From the NCBI RefSeq assembly GCF_003259375.1, contig NZ_QLLN01000007.1, positions 1-64,000 of the forward strand: a stretch of 64,000 bases of DNA. Direction: 5' to 3'. Source of the DNA: Arenibacter echinorum. Its GTDB lineage: Bacteria > Bacteroidota > Bacteroidia > Flavobacteriales > Flavobacteriaceae. The stretch's first letter is position 1; each line of letters opens with the position of its first letter. Below, one piece after another: positions 54,350 to 62,771 of this stretch. Below the pieces are notes generated by a model. That model ran no database searches. It had not been told where the DNA came from and was given only the letters and a program-made list of their open reading frames with translations. The position numbers and the translations under genes were made by a program.

Positions 54350-55402
54350 TTACTTGCCAAATATTTCGCTGGTATGGTATTCAAGTAGTTTTTTACCTGC
54401 CAAATACATGCCTTCTGCGTATTTTCCCCCATCTGGTTTAAGCCATTTGGTGGTTTCGCTATAATTATCACCTCTAATGGAAACTATTGGATTCAATAAG
54501 GTGGCCGTTGCTTGGGTTTGGGTTGAATAGGCCGCAATCTTTTCTTTCTGCAAAACGCCATCAATTTCCAAATCAGATTTCATGCCTCCTAAATATTGAG
54601 ATTCTGGACTACCACCAATTTTCAATTTTCCACGTGTAAAATTCACATAACTGGCAAGTCCCACAGCCTGTTTCGATTTATCGAACATGCTCGTAAGTCC
54701 TGCAGATGTATTTTCGTCCGTAACGGTATACGTATCCACTAATCTATAATTTACAAAAAGCTTCACTTTGGCCTGATTGCCTATATTCCAATCTGTACCC
54801 AAGGAAGAAAAAACATATACCAATGCAACATCGGCTATTAAGGCATCACCCAATTCACTGGATAAATTTTGAGCTGTTTTATCAAATCCTCCCAATTTGG
54901 AAGAAAATGCATTTCTATCTTTATAGTAATAAGCGTAATCTGTAGGTACAACCGCAATAATCCCTGTCATATCGGTTTCAAAAAGCATTGGACCAACAGC
55001 CTTTTCCCAGCCTTTATAGCTATCCGATTTTCCGGCCTCTTCGGCCGAAATAATTTCATATCCCTTATTATTAAAATCAGCAATGAACTCTGCGTACAAT
55101 TGATCCGTTTTTGCCTGAATTGCATCTTTATCCAAGGACGATAGACCAACAGCCGCTTTTGCTTTGGAAGCATTTTTAATACTTCGCCCAAATCCACCTG
55201 CTTTTTTTTCATCGACCGCCTCTTTATAAATTTCAAAATTTATAGTAAAGCTGGAAATATAAATTTTCTTGGGTCCATCAACAATTTTATTGGCTTTAAA
55301 ACCATCATCTTTTGGTTTAAATTCACCCAATTGTTGCGCCTGAACAGTGCTTATAGCAAAAAGAAAAATCGTAAGGTGTAAAAAATTAAATTTTGATTTC
55401 AT
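54350..55402 (-). CDS. hypothetical secreted protein
   Basis: A 350-residue exported protein: signal peptide to about residue 22 (STVQAQ), then a mostly alpha/beta chain with a basic stretch (about 67-85). I do not recognise a family. Features: KKIYISSFTINFE near residue 46, GIIAVVPTDYAYYYKD near 148, GLASYVNFTRGKLKIGG near 255. It has its own upstream region of 80 bases from the GSCFA gene and 158 bases downstream of it before the small gene at 53928. Function unknown. Confidence 0.72.
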   Translation of the reverse strand: MKSKFNFLHLTIFLFAISTVQAQQLGEFKPKDDGFKANKIVDGPKKIYISSFTINFEIYKEAVDEKKAGGFGRSIKNASKAKAAVGLSSLDKDAIQAKTDQLYAEFIADFNNKGYEIISAEEAGKSDSYKGWEKAVGPMLFETDMTGIIAVVPTDYAYYYKDRNAFSSKLGGFDKTAQNLSSELGDALIADVALVYVFSSLGTDWNIGNQAKVKLFVNYRLVDTYTVTDENTSAGLTSMFDKSKQAVGLASYVNFTRGKLKIGGSPESQYLGGMKSDLEIDGVLQKEKIAAYSTQTQATATLLNPIVSIRGDNYSETTKWLKPDGGKYAEGMYLAGKKLLEYHTSEIFGK

Positions 55403-55482
55403 GAAGTTTAAGGTTTAAATTATTTCCCTCAAAACTCCAATAAAATAGAAAACAAAACCATAGGGCAATTGCCCTATTTTAA

Positions 55483-56427
55483 TCAGAATTTCATAAAAGG
55501 ATACTCCTTTTGAAGGTACGTAATTTTTTGATCAAGTGCCTTAAGGAATTCCTGATGCTTTTCCGATTCTAGATTAAATGGACGGTGCTGTAATCCTTTT
55601 TGAATGGCTAATACTTCATCCATAGTCTTATAGGAAGTTTCAGAAATCCAAACCGTTTTAAATTTTTCCCAGATATAGGTAATCGCCAGGTCATTGGGAT
55701 GCACCAGATCATTCGCGTAAAAGCGATAATCCCGAAGTTCGTCCATCATTAGTTCATAACTCGGGAAATACAAGGCATTAGCTTTTTTTATTATTTGGTG
55801 CACTGCACTGATCAAATGCGCCTTACTTTGTTGATTTTCTATAAATCCATCCTTTAAATGACGCACTGGGGAAACTGTAAAAACAATCTTGGCCTTAGTA
55901 TTTATGGTTTGAATTTGACGTACAATAGCTTCCAAGCTTTGTACGATTTTTTCTATTGAAAGTAGTTCTTTCTTAAATGCCAACTGTGGCACCTTATGGC
56001 AATTGGCGACTTCTTTTCCATTTTCCTTCAATTGATAGGCCCAAGCTGTCCCTAAAGTAATAAAGATATGGGAAGCCTCGGTTATATATAGTTTCGTTTG
56101 CAATAAGCCCGAGTTTAAGCTACCGCTTAAATCTTCTTTTGTAACAGAGGACAAATCGGAATGCGCGTCATAGCACTGCCAGCGCTCATTCAAAAAAAAT
56201 ACCTCTTCCCCTGTGTATTGCTTCTGATGAATAGCCCTAAAAATCAAGTTTTCGATAGCCAATGGATGGAATAAAATTCCAAACGGATTTTGTAGGGTTT
56301 GAAATTTATAGTAAGCCAGTTTGTCTCCTATATTGTTGGCAAAACAAGACCCCAACACCATTAGCTGACTTCTATAATCAATCTGATTTTCAGCTTTTTT
56401 TAGAGGTATCTGTGTTTGAAGTTTCAT
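55483..56427 (-). CDS. GSCFA domain protein
   Basis: A 314-residue protein that contains the name-giving motif itself, VLGSCFANNIG, near residue 32, together with the family's later motifs ITLGTAWAYQLKENGKEVANCHKVP and VSPVRHLKDGF. The GSCFA family is related to SGNH hydrolases, and the Ser of GSCF is a likely nucleophile; its biological role is unknown. It is upstream of a hypothetical secreted gene and downstream of alaS on the same strand, with a gap of 83 bases. Confidence 0.95.
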   Translation of the reverse strand: MKLQTQIPLKKAENQIDYRSQLMVLGSCFANNIGDKLAYYKFQTLQNPFGILFHPLAIENLIFRAIHQKQYTGEEVFFLNERWQCYDAHSDLSSVTKEDLSGSLNSGLLQTKLYITEASHIFITLGTAWAYQLKENGKEVANCHKVPQLAFKKELLSIEKIVQSLEAIVRQIQTINTKAKIVFTVSPVRHLKDGFIENQQSKAHLISAVHQIIKKANALYFPSYELMMDELRDYRFYANDLVHPNDLAITYIWEKFKTVWISETSYKTMDEVLAIQKGLQHRPFNLESEKHQEFLKALDQKITYLQKEYPFMKF

Positions 56428-56510
56428 GATACAATTTTAAGCATTACCTTCCTTAAGCAACTCTAATGCATCCTTAAGATGATATAACTATTTGGATTTT
56501 TATAATCGTC

Positions 56511-59126
56511 CTATAGTATATAATCTTTAGCTTTCTGCAGTACCTCTCCAATCCCAGTTGGATTTTTACCTCCGGCGGTAGCAAAAAACGGTTGACCGCC
56601 CCCGCCACCTTGAATGTACTTTCCAAGCTCCCGAACTATGGTTCCAGCATTCAATTTCCTTTCCTCTACCAATTCCTTGGAGATATAACAGGACAAAAGT
56701 GCTTTCCCCTCGTTCTCCGAAGCGAAAAGTAAAAAAAGGTCCTTTCTATTCTGTCCCATCTCAAAGGAGATGTCCTTAATTCCTGCCGCATCCAAATCTA
56801 CCTTTTTGGCCAAGAATTGAATTCCGTTTACTTTAGTTAGTTCATTAAGCAACTCGCCCTTCAAATTTTTAGCCTTCTCTTTTAAGAGGTTTTCCACCTC
56901 TTTTTTCAATCTCAAATTTTCTTCTTGCAAAGCCGTTAAGGCCTTAATAGGTTCCTGGGAATTATTCAAAAGCTCCTTAATTTCCAACAGGGTATTATTA
57001 CTTTCAGAATAATAATCCTTGACAGCATCGGAGGTTATGGCCTCTATCCTGCGTATTCCCGCAGCCACAGCGCCTTCCGACTTAATTCTAAAATGCCAAA
57101 TATCAGCAGTATTCCGCACATGGGTCCCACCGCAAAGTTCTATTGATTGCCCAAAGCGAATAGTTCTGACCGCATCGCCATATTTTTCTCCGAACAGGGC
57201 CATTGCCCCTTGCTCCAAGGCCTTTTCCATAGGCACGTTTCGCTGTTCTTCCAAAGGAAGTCCATTACTTATCCTCGCATTTACAAAACTTTCAATTGCC
57301 CTCAGTTCATCTGCACTAAGTTTGGCAAAATGCGAAAAATCGAATCGTAGGTATTTGGAATGTACCGCCGAACCTTTTTGTTCCACATGGGTTCCCAAAA
57401 TTTCACGTAATGCTTGGTGCAACAAATGGGTTGCCGTATGGTTGCATTCCGTTCTTTTGCGCTGCTTTGCATCTACCACCGCCTTGAATTTATCCCCTGA
57501 ATCCTTGGGTAAATTTTTTGCAAAATGTACAATCTCGTTATTTTCTTTTTTAGTATCCAAGATATATACCACATCCCCATTGGAAGCTTCCAAATATCCC
57601 TTGTCCCCAACCTGTCCTCCACCTTCAGGATAAAAAGGGGTAAGGTTGAATACGATCTGATATTGCTCACCTTCTTTTTTGGAAGTTACTTTTCTATATT
57701 TTACAATTTTTACAGAGGTCTCCAAATTATCATACCCCACAAATTCCTGATGTGGATCCTCGGCAAGAACGATCCAATCTTCTTTGGACACTTCGGATGC
57801 CGATCTGGAACGATCCTTTTGCTCCTTCATGGCAGCTTCGAACCCTTTTTCATCCAGTTCATATCCCCTTTCACTTAAAATAAGTGCTGTTAAATCAATT
57901 GGAAATCCGAAAGTATCGTACAGCTCGAACGCTTTTCTACCGTCTATTTTTTTGTCCTTGTTTTCGGCAACAATATTATCCAACAATAATAATCCTTGGT
58001 CCAAAGTCTTTAAAAAGGAATGTTCCTCCTCTTTGACCACATTTTCTATTAACTGTCGTTGGTCCTTAAGTTCTGGAAAGGATTTCCCCATCGTATCGGA
58101 AAGCACTTTTACCAATTGGAACATAAAAGGTTCCTTGGTATTCAAAAAGGTAAATCCGTAACGAATGGCCCTTCGCAAAATTCTACGGATTACATAGCCC
58201 GCCCCCGTATTACCGGGCAACTGTCCGTCAGCTATGGAAAAGGAAACCGCCCTTATATGATCCGCAATTACCCTAATGGCAATATTTGTTTCTTCGTCTT
58301 TTCCATACTTGGAATTGGTGATGGTCTCTATCTCCCTGATTATCGGGGTAAACACATCGGTGTCGTAATTGGACTGCACCCCTTGCATTACCATACACAA
58401 ACGTTCAAAGCCCATTCCGGTATCCACATGTTTGGCCGGCAAGGCTTCCAATTGTCCATTGGCCTTCCTATTGTACTGCATAAAAACCAGGTTCCAGATC
58501 TCCACGACCTGAGGATGGTCTTGATTGACAAGGGCAGCACCGGAAACTTTTACCTTTTCCTCTGCCGAACGGATATCCACGTGTATTTCCGAACAGGGGC
58601 CACAGGGTCCTTGGTCTCCCATTTCCCAAAAATTATCCTTCTTGTTCCCAAAAAGAATCCTTTCCTTGGCCACTATCTTACTCCAAAGCTCCAAGGCCTC
58701 CGTATCTTGGTCCAGCTTGTCGGCATCTTTACTTCCCTCAAAGACCGTTACATAAAGGCTATCCTTATCAATCTTGCACACTTCGGTTAAAAATTCCCAT
58801 GCCCAGGCAATGGCCTCGGCCTTAAAGTAATCCCCAAAACTCCAGTTCCCCAACATTTCGAACATGGTATGGTGGTAAGTATCCTTCCCCACCTCTTCCA
58901 AGTCGTTATGCTTGCCACTAACCCTAAGGCATTTTTGGGTATCGGCCACTCGAGTGTACTTAGGGACTGAGTTTCCCAGGAAAAACTCCTTAAACTGATT
59001 CATGCCCGCATTGGTAAACATTAATGTAGGATCATCTTTGATGACCATAGGTGCAGAAGGAACAATTTTATGGGATTTTTCCTTAAAAAATTCTAAAAAC
59101 TTGGCTCTAATTTCTTGGGATTTCAT
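56511..59126 (-). CDS. alaS: alanyl-tRNA synthetase
   Basis: An 871-residue enzyme that charges tRNA-Ala. Order: class II catalytic core (about 1-240) starting [20 protein letters not shown], tRNA-recognition domain (240-460), editing domain with [11 protein letters not shown] (about 560) and the zinc ligands in ELCGGTHV (about 665), and C-terminal DHHA1/oligomerisation region (about 760-871) ending [14 protein letters not shown]. Full length for the family. It is divergent from the M23 peptidase gene, with 104 bases between them that hold a perfect 14-base palindrome. Confidence 0.98.
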   Translation of the reverse strand: MKSQEIRAKFLEFFKEKSHKIVPSAPMVIKDDPTLMFTNAGMNQFKEFFLGNSVPKYTRVADTQKCLRVSGKHNDLEEVGKDTYHHTMFEMLGNWSFGDYFKAEAIAWAWEFLTEVCKIDKDSLYVTVFEGSKDADKLDQDTEALELWSKIVAKERILFGNKKDNFWEMGDQGPCGPCSEIHVDIRSAEEKVKVSGAALVNQDHPQVVEIWNLVFMQYNRKANGQLEALPAKHVDTGMGFERLCMVMQGVQSNYDTDVFTPIIREIETITNSKYGKDEETNIAIRVIADHIRAVSFSIADGQLPGNTGAGYVIRRILRRAIRYGFTFLNTKEPFMFQLVKVLSDTMGKSFPELKDQRQLIENVVKEEEHSFLKTLDQGLLLLDNIVAENKDKKIDGRKAFELYDTFGFPIDLTALILSERGYELDEKGFEAAMKEQKDRSRSASEVSKEDWIVLAEDPHQEFVGYDNLETSVKIVKYRKVTSKKEGEQYQIVFNLTPFYPEGGGQVGDKGYLEASNGDVVYILDTKKENNEIVHFAKNLPKDSGDKFKAVVDAKQRKRTECNHTATHLLHQALREILGTHVEQKGSAVHSKYLRFDFSHFAKLSADELRAIESFVNARISNGLPLEEQRNVPMEKALEQGAMALFGEKYGDAVRTIRFGQSIELCGGTHVRNTADIWHFRIKSEGAVAAGIRRIEAITSDAVKDYYSESNNTLLEIKELLNNSQEPIKALTALQEENLRLKKEVENLLKEKAKNLKGELLNELTKVNGIQFLAKKVDLDAAGIKDISFEMGQNRKDLFLLFASENEGKALLSCYISKELVEERKLNAGTIVRELGKYIQGGGGGQPFFATAGGKNPTGIGEVLQKAKDYIL

Positions 59127-59173
59127 GTAAATTGGTAAGCTTTTTATATATTTAACGGTTGTTAGAAAACAAT

Positions 59174-59187
59174 TTGCAAATTTGCAA
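59174..59187. promoter_or_regulatory. palindromic site between alaS and the M23 gene
   Basis: TTGCAAATTTGCAA is a perfect 14-base palindrome in the divergent spacer, 44 bases from the M23 start and 48 from the alaS start. It could be an operator or overlapping promoter boxes; no known regulator is assigned. Confidence 0.35.
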
Positions 59188-59230
59188 GTTATCTATAAAC
59201 ATGACCACAAAAATAGGATAAATTAGATAC

Positions 59231-60208
59231 ATGTCTAAGGTAAAATATTATTACGACCCGGACACCCTATCTTACCGTAAGATAGAACCCAAAAAATCCA
59301 GAAGATTTAGAAATATTGCTCTATTTTTTCTAGGGTCGTTTCTATTTGGTTTTTTAGGTCTTATATTGCTTTTAAACACTAATTTGGTAAACACCCCGCG
59401 CGAACTATCTTTGGCCAGGGAAGTGAAAAACTATGAACTTCAGTTCGAATTGCTGGGCAAGAAAATGGAGCAGATAGAAAACGTACTGGCTAATATTGAA
59501 GATCGTGACAACAATATCTACAGATTATATTTCGAGGCCAATCCTATTCCTGAAGAACAGAGAAGAGCTGGATTTGGAGGGGTAAACAGGTACAAATCCT
59601 TAGAAGGCTTCAACAATTCCGAAATGATCATTGCCACGACCAAAAGGCTGGACATTATTCAAAAACAAATGGTGATACAATCCAAATCCTTGGATGAGAT
59701 TACAAAGCTGGCGGAGGAAAAAGAAAAATTATTGGCGGCAATCCCCGCTATACAGCCCATAAAAAATGAAGATCTTACGCGTATGGCATCGGGTTACGGT
59801 TGGCGTTCAGACCCTTTTACCAAAGCCAGAAAAATGCACTGGGGAATGGATTTCACCTCCCCTAAAGGCACTCCCATTTATGCCTCAGGTGATGGAACCA
59901 TTACCCGCGCTGACAACAACGCCTCAGGTTACGGGAAACATATAAGAATAGATCATGGTTATGGATATATGAGCCTTTATGGTCATTTAAGTCAGTATAA
60001 CGTTAAAGCCCGACAAAAGGTAAAAAGAGGTGATCTTATTGGCTTTGTAGGAAGCACTGGGCGTTCCGAAGCACCCCACCTGCATTATGAGGTATGGAAG
60101 GATGACGAACGCATTAACCCCATCAACTTCTACTACGGAAGTTTAACCGCAGAGGAATTCGAAAATATGTTGAAATACGCTAACCAAGAAAACCAATCCC
60201 TGGATTAA
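59231..60208 (+). CDS. M23 family metallopeptidase
   Basis: A 325-residue cell-wall peptidase: N-terminal cytoplasmic tail, one transmembrane helix (about 30-50), a coiled coil (about 62-95 and 145-175), and a C-terminal M23 (LytM) domain with His203 and Asp207 in HWGMDFTSP and the second His pair in HLHYEVW (His285). All zinc ligands are present, so it should be active against peptide cross-links. First gene of a plus-strand run through the MerR gene; its stop codon overlaps the next start by 1 base. Confidence 0.94.
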   Translation: MSKVKYYYDPDTLSYRKIEPKKSRRFRNIALFFLGSFLFGFLGLILLLNTNLVNTPRELSLAREVKNYELQFELLGKKMEQIENVLANIEDRDNNIYRLYFEANPIPEEQRRAGFGGVNRYKSLEGFNNSEMIIATTKRLDIIQKQMVIQSKSLDEITKLAEEKEKLLAAIPAIQPIKNEDLTRMASGYGWRSDPFTKARKMHWGMDFTSPKGTPIYASGDGTITRADNNASGYGKHIRIDHGYGYMSLYGHLSQYNVKARQKVKRGDLIGFVGSTGRSEAPHLHYEVWKDDERINPINFYYGSLTAEEFENMLKYANQENQSLD

Positions 60209-60537
60209 TGCATATAGATCTTCCGGAAAAACGATATTATGGTATTGGTGAAGTAGCCGATGCCTTTGATGTGAACACCTCACTTATCCGTTTTTGGGAG
60301 AAGGAGTTCGATGTGCTTAAGCCTAAAAAAAACGCTAAGGGCAATAGAAAATTCACCCCCCAGGATATTAAAAACCTGCAACTTATCTACCATTTGGTAA
60401 AAGAACGCGGTTTCACCCTGGAAGGTGCCAAAACCCATTTAAAGGAAGATAAATTAAAGACCTTGTCTACCTTTGATGTAATCCAAAAATTGGAAAAGGT
60501 TAAGGCAGAACTGATCAAAATAAAGAACCAACTATAA
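60208..60537 (+). CDS. MerR-type transcriptional regulator
   Basis: A 109-residue protein with an N-terminal MerR winged helix (about 8-75): YYGIGEVADAFDVNTSLIRFWEKEF and GNRKFTPQDIKNLQLIYHLV. A short C-terminal coil (75-109) probably dimerises it; there is no metal- or drug-binding C-terminal domain. The ATG overlaps the stop of the M23 gene (TAATG). The alaS-M23-MerR-LemA-TPM order is, as I recall, common in Flavobacteriaceae. Confidence 0.94.
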   Translation: MHIDLPEKRYYGIGEVADAFDVNTSLIRFWEKEFDVLKPKKNAKGNRKFTPQDIKNLQLIYHLVKERGFTLEGAKTHLKEDKLKTLSTFDVIQKLEKVKAELIKIKNQL

Positions 60538-60558
60538 ATAACACTAAATACACTGATC

Positions 60559-61158
60559 ATGAAAAAATGGTTAATTCCAGTAATTATCCTTGCCGTTATA
60601 GGAATAAGCTTGTACCAATGGGCCGTAGGCTTCAACAACACGGCTGTTAAGCTTAAGGAGACCTCTACCCAGTCATGGGCCAATGTGGAGAGTGCCTACC
60701 AAAGACGAAACGATCTTATAGGCAACTTGGTAAAGACGGTACAAGGCGCAGCTGATTTTGAAAAAGGTACCCTTACAGCTGTAATAGAAGCTAGGGCCAA
60801 AGCCACCTCCGTTAGCATAGACCCCACGAATATTACCCCAGAGCAGCTGGCAAAATTCAATGAGGTACAAGGGGGACTTAGCGGAGCACTAAAAAGTCTT
60901 TTGGTAACCGTAGAACGTTACCCTGACCTGAAGGCCAACCAAAATTTCTTGGAACTGCAGTCACAATTGGAGGGCACGGAAAACAGAATAAACATAGAAC
61001 GAAATCGATTTAACGAAAGCGTTTTGCCCTACAACAATCATATAAAAACATTCCCTAATTCCGTATTGGCAGGCATATTTAATTTTGATGAACTGGCTTA
61101 CTTTAAATCTGAAGCTGGTGCAGAACAGGCTCCGGATGTGAATTTCGAATTCAACTAA
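60559..61158 (+). CDS. LemA family protein
   Basis: A 199-residue protein with an N-terminal transmembrane helix (about 4-22) and a helical-bundle LemA domain (residues 35-190): SWANVESAYQRRNDLIGNLVKTVQG and ENRINIERNRFNESV are conserved landmarks. LemA proteins are membrane-tethered helical proteins often found with TPM-domain proteins; the exact role is unclear. It follows the MerR gene by 21 bases and is 7 bases before the TPM gene, so the group is an operon. Confidence 0.96.
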   Translation: MKKWLIPVIILAVIGISLYQWAVGFNNTAVKLKETSTQSWANVESAYQRRNDLIGNLVKTVQGAADFEKGTLTAVIEARAKATSVSIDPTNITPEQLAKFNEVQGGLSGALKSLLVTVERYPDLKANQNFLELQSQLEGTENRINIERNRFNESVLPYNNHIKTFPNSVLAGIFNFDELAYFKSEAGAEQAPDVNFEFN

Positions 61159-61165
61159 AATCAAG

Positions 61166-61603
61166 ATGTCCAAAGTAGAAGATTTTTTAACGGCCAATGA
61201 AGAATTGGAAATAGTGAATGCTATTGTAGAGGCCGAAAAAAATACTTCCGGGGAAATAAGGGTGCATATTGAACCCAAGTCCAAAAAACCCCATTTTGAA
61301 CGTGCCCAAGAAGTATTTCACTATTTAAAAATGGACAATACCAAAGAAGAAAATGGAGTATTGATCTACATTGCCGTACATGACAAGAAGTTTGTTATTT
61401 ATGGCGATAAGGGGATAAACCGCGTAGTCCCCGACAATTTTTGGGACAACACCAAAAAGATTCTGGAAAATCATTTTAAAAAAGGAAATTTTAAGCAAGG
61501 TATCATAGAAGGAATACTCATGGCCGGCAAAGAATTGGAAACCCATTTCCCTTGGCGACATAACAACACCAACGAATTAAGCAATGAAGTATCTAAAGGG
61601 TAG
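61166..61603 (+). CDS. TPM-domain protein 1
   Basis: A 145-residue protein composed of a TPM domain (DUF477/TLP18.3-type) with no signal peptide. Conserved phrases: EKNTSGEIRVHIEPKSK, ENGVLIYIAVHDKKFVIYGDKGIN and FKQGIIEGILMAGKEL. It begins 7 bases after LemA and overlaps the next gene by 20 bases. TPM proteins are associated with membrane protein or photosystem maintenance in other organisms; here a role in envelope upkeep is a guess. Confidence 0.93.
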   Translation: MSKVEDFLTANEELEIVNAIVEAEKNTSGEIRVHIEPKSKKPHFERAQEVFHYLKMDNTKEENGVLIYIAVHDKKFVIYGDKGINRVVPDNFWDNTKKILENHFKKGNFKQGIIEGILMAGKELETHFPWRHNNTNELSNEVSKG

Positions 61604-62378
61604 TCTCTTATTCCTGGTATTATGCAGCTTCTCCATAACTGTTGCCCAATTTAAAATTCCCGAAAAACCCAAGCTTCAGGAACAAACGAGTGTTTATGAC
61701 TATATAAATTTACTTTCTGCCGAACAAAAAGCTAGCCTGGAACAAAAATTGATCCGTTATTCGGACAGTACTTCAACCCAGATCGTAACGGCCATTATCT
61801 CCTCTACCCAAGGGGAAAATATAAACTTTTTAGGCGCCAACTGGGGACATGCCTGGGGTATTGGACAAGCCAAAGAGGACAACGGTATTTTAATTCTATT
61901 GGCCCGGGACGACCGGAAAATTGCCATCAATACAGGTTATGGAATAGAGCCCCTATTAACGGATGCCCTTTCCAAACGTATTATAGAAACTGTCATTATA
62001 CCAGAATTCAAGCAGGACAACTATTACGACGGACTCAACAAAGGGGCGGATGCCATTTTTAATGTGCTCAATGGAGAATTCAAGGAAGAACGCAGTTTCG
62101 ACAAAAATACTGGTTTTCCATTTCAGACCCTATTGCCTTTCATCATTTTCATTGTAATTCTCATCATTCTTTCTAATAAGGGAAGAAAAGGTGGCGGTGG
62201 TAAGGGAGGTAACCGAAAGGGTATGGACCTTTGGGATATTATTGTACTCAGCAATATGGGCCGTGGAGGCTACAGATCAGGGTCTTCCGGTGGTGGCTTT
62301 GGTGGTGGAGGCGGTGGTTTCGGAGGAGGCTTCGGCGGTGGCGGCTTTGGTGGCGGTGGCTCGTCTGGGGGATGGTGA
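61584..62378 (+). CDS. TPM-domain membrane protein 2 with a Gly-rich tail
   Basis: A 264-residue protein: signal peptide (1-20, ITVAQ), TPM domain (about 30-160; SVYDYINLLSAEQKASLEQKL, EDNGILILLARDDRKIAINTGYG), a transmembrane helix (about 178-196), and a C-terminal tail of Gly/Ser/Phe repeats (GGGFGGGGGGFGG), typical of the TPM family members seen next to LemA. It overlaps the first TPM gene by 20 bases, so the three form one operon. The tail probably lies in the cytoplasm if the TPM domain is periplasmic. Confidence 0.94.
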   Translation: MKYLKGSLLFLVLCSFSITVAQFKIPEKPKLQEQTSVYDYINLLSAEQKASLEQKLIRYSDSTSTQIVTAIISSTQGENINFLGANWGHAWGIGQAKEDNGILILLARDDRKIAINTGYGIEPLLTDALSKRIIETVIIPEFKQDNYYDGLNKGADAIFNVLNGEFKEERSFDKNTGFPFQTLLPFIIFIVILIILSNKGRKGGGGKGGNRKGMDLWDIIVLSNMGRGGYRSGSSGGGFGGGGGGFGGGFGGGGFGGGGSSGGW

Positions 62379-62383
62379 TTTTC

Positions 62384-62470
62384 CAATGTATCAATGAATT
62401 AATGTAACAATGGGATAATGGATCAATTTACCAATGAATAAATGTGTCATTGTTTTTATGCAGCAATGGC
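62384..62470. repeat. low-complexity CAATG/ATGAAT-type repeat
   Basis: A series of loosely repeated CAATG, ATGAAT and AATGTA units (for example CAATGTATCAATGAATTAATG and CCAATGAATAAATGTGTCATTG). The repeat is degenerate, with no reading frame. Such strings are, as I recall, common in flavobacterial intergenic DNA. Confidence 0.5.
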
Positions 62471-62523
62471 TTAATTTGAAAATTTGGTAATAAGCGATCG
62501 CGAGTTCGATGTAAAAACTTAAA

Positions 62524-62651
62524 AATCAAAAGCCGTCAAATTGAGTGGTTTTTCATAGTGAAACGAAGAAAAACTGTATCGAAATTAGGCTTTTGATCGA
62601 AAATTCACTTGTCTTCGATACGATTTTCTACCAAAAATCACTCTGACTGAC
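62524..62651. repeat. imperfect palindromic element
   Basis: Nested inverted repeats: AATCAAAAGCC (62524-62534) pairs with GGCTTTTGAT (62588-62597), and GTCAAATTGAGTGGTTTTT (62535-62553) pairs with the complement of 62633-62651 with four mismatches. A further AAAAACTGTATCGAA (62569-62583) matches the complement of 62614-62627. It has no reading frame. Likely a mobile or repeated intergenic element; copy number cannot be seen here. Confidence 0.5.
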
Positions 62652-62708
62652 GTAAATTTTCTAATAGACAACTCACGCTAAGTTAATTTGGTGATTTGAA
62701 AATAAACC

Positions 62709-62758
62709 TTCAAACCAGAAACCTTTTCAATCCAGAAACCCTTCAAATCAGAAAAATC
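62709..62758. repeat. three tandem ~17-base repeats
   Basis: TTCAAACCAGAAACCTT (62709-62725), TTCAATCCAGAAACCC (62726-62741) and TTCAAATCAGAAAAATC (62742-62758): three degenerate copies, period 16-17, just downstream of the beta-barrel gene's stop at 62772. Confidence 0.65.
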
Positions 62759-62771
62759 TCAAACTAAAACA

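Noticed and set aside
57019-57633. A 204-codon plus-strand frame within alaS
   Set aside because: Shadow of alaS; Ser/Cys-rich antisense composition.
58059-58790. A 243-codon open frame on the plus strand opposite alaS
   Set aside because: It is antisense to a complete, well-conserved alaS and has no family features; long shadow frames are usual here.
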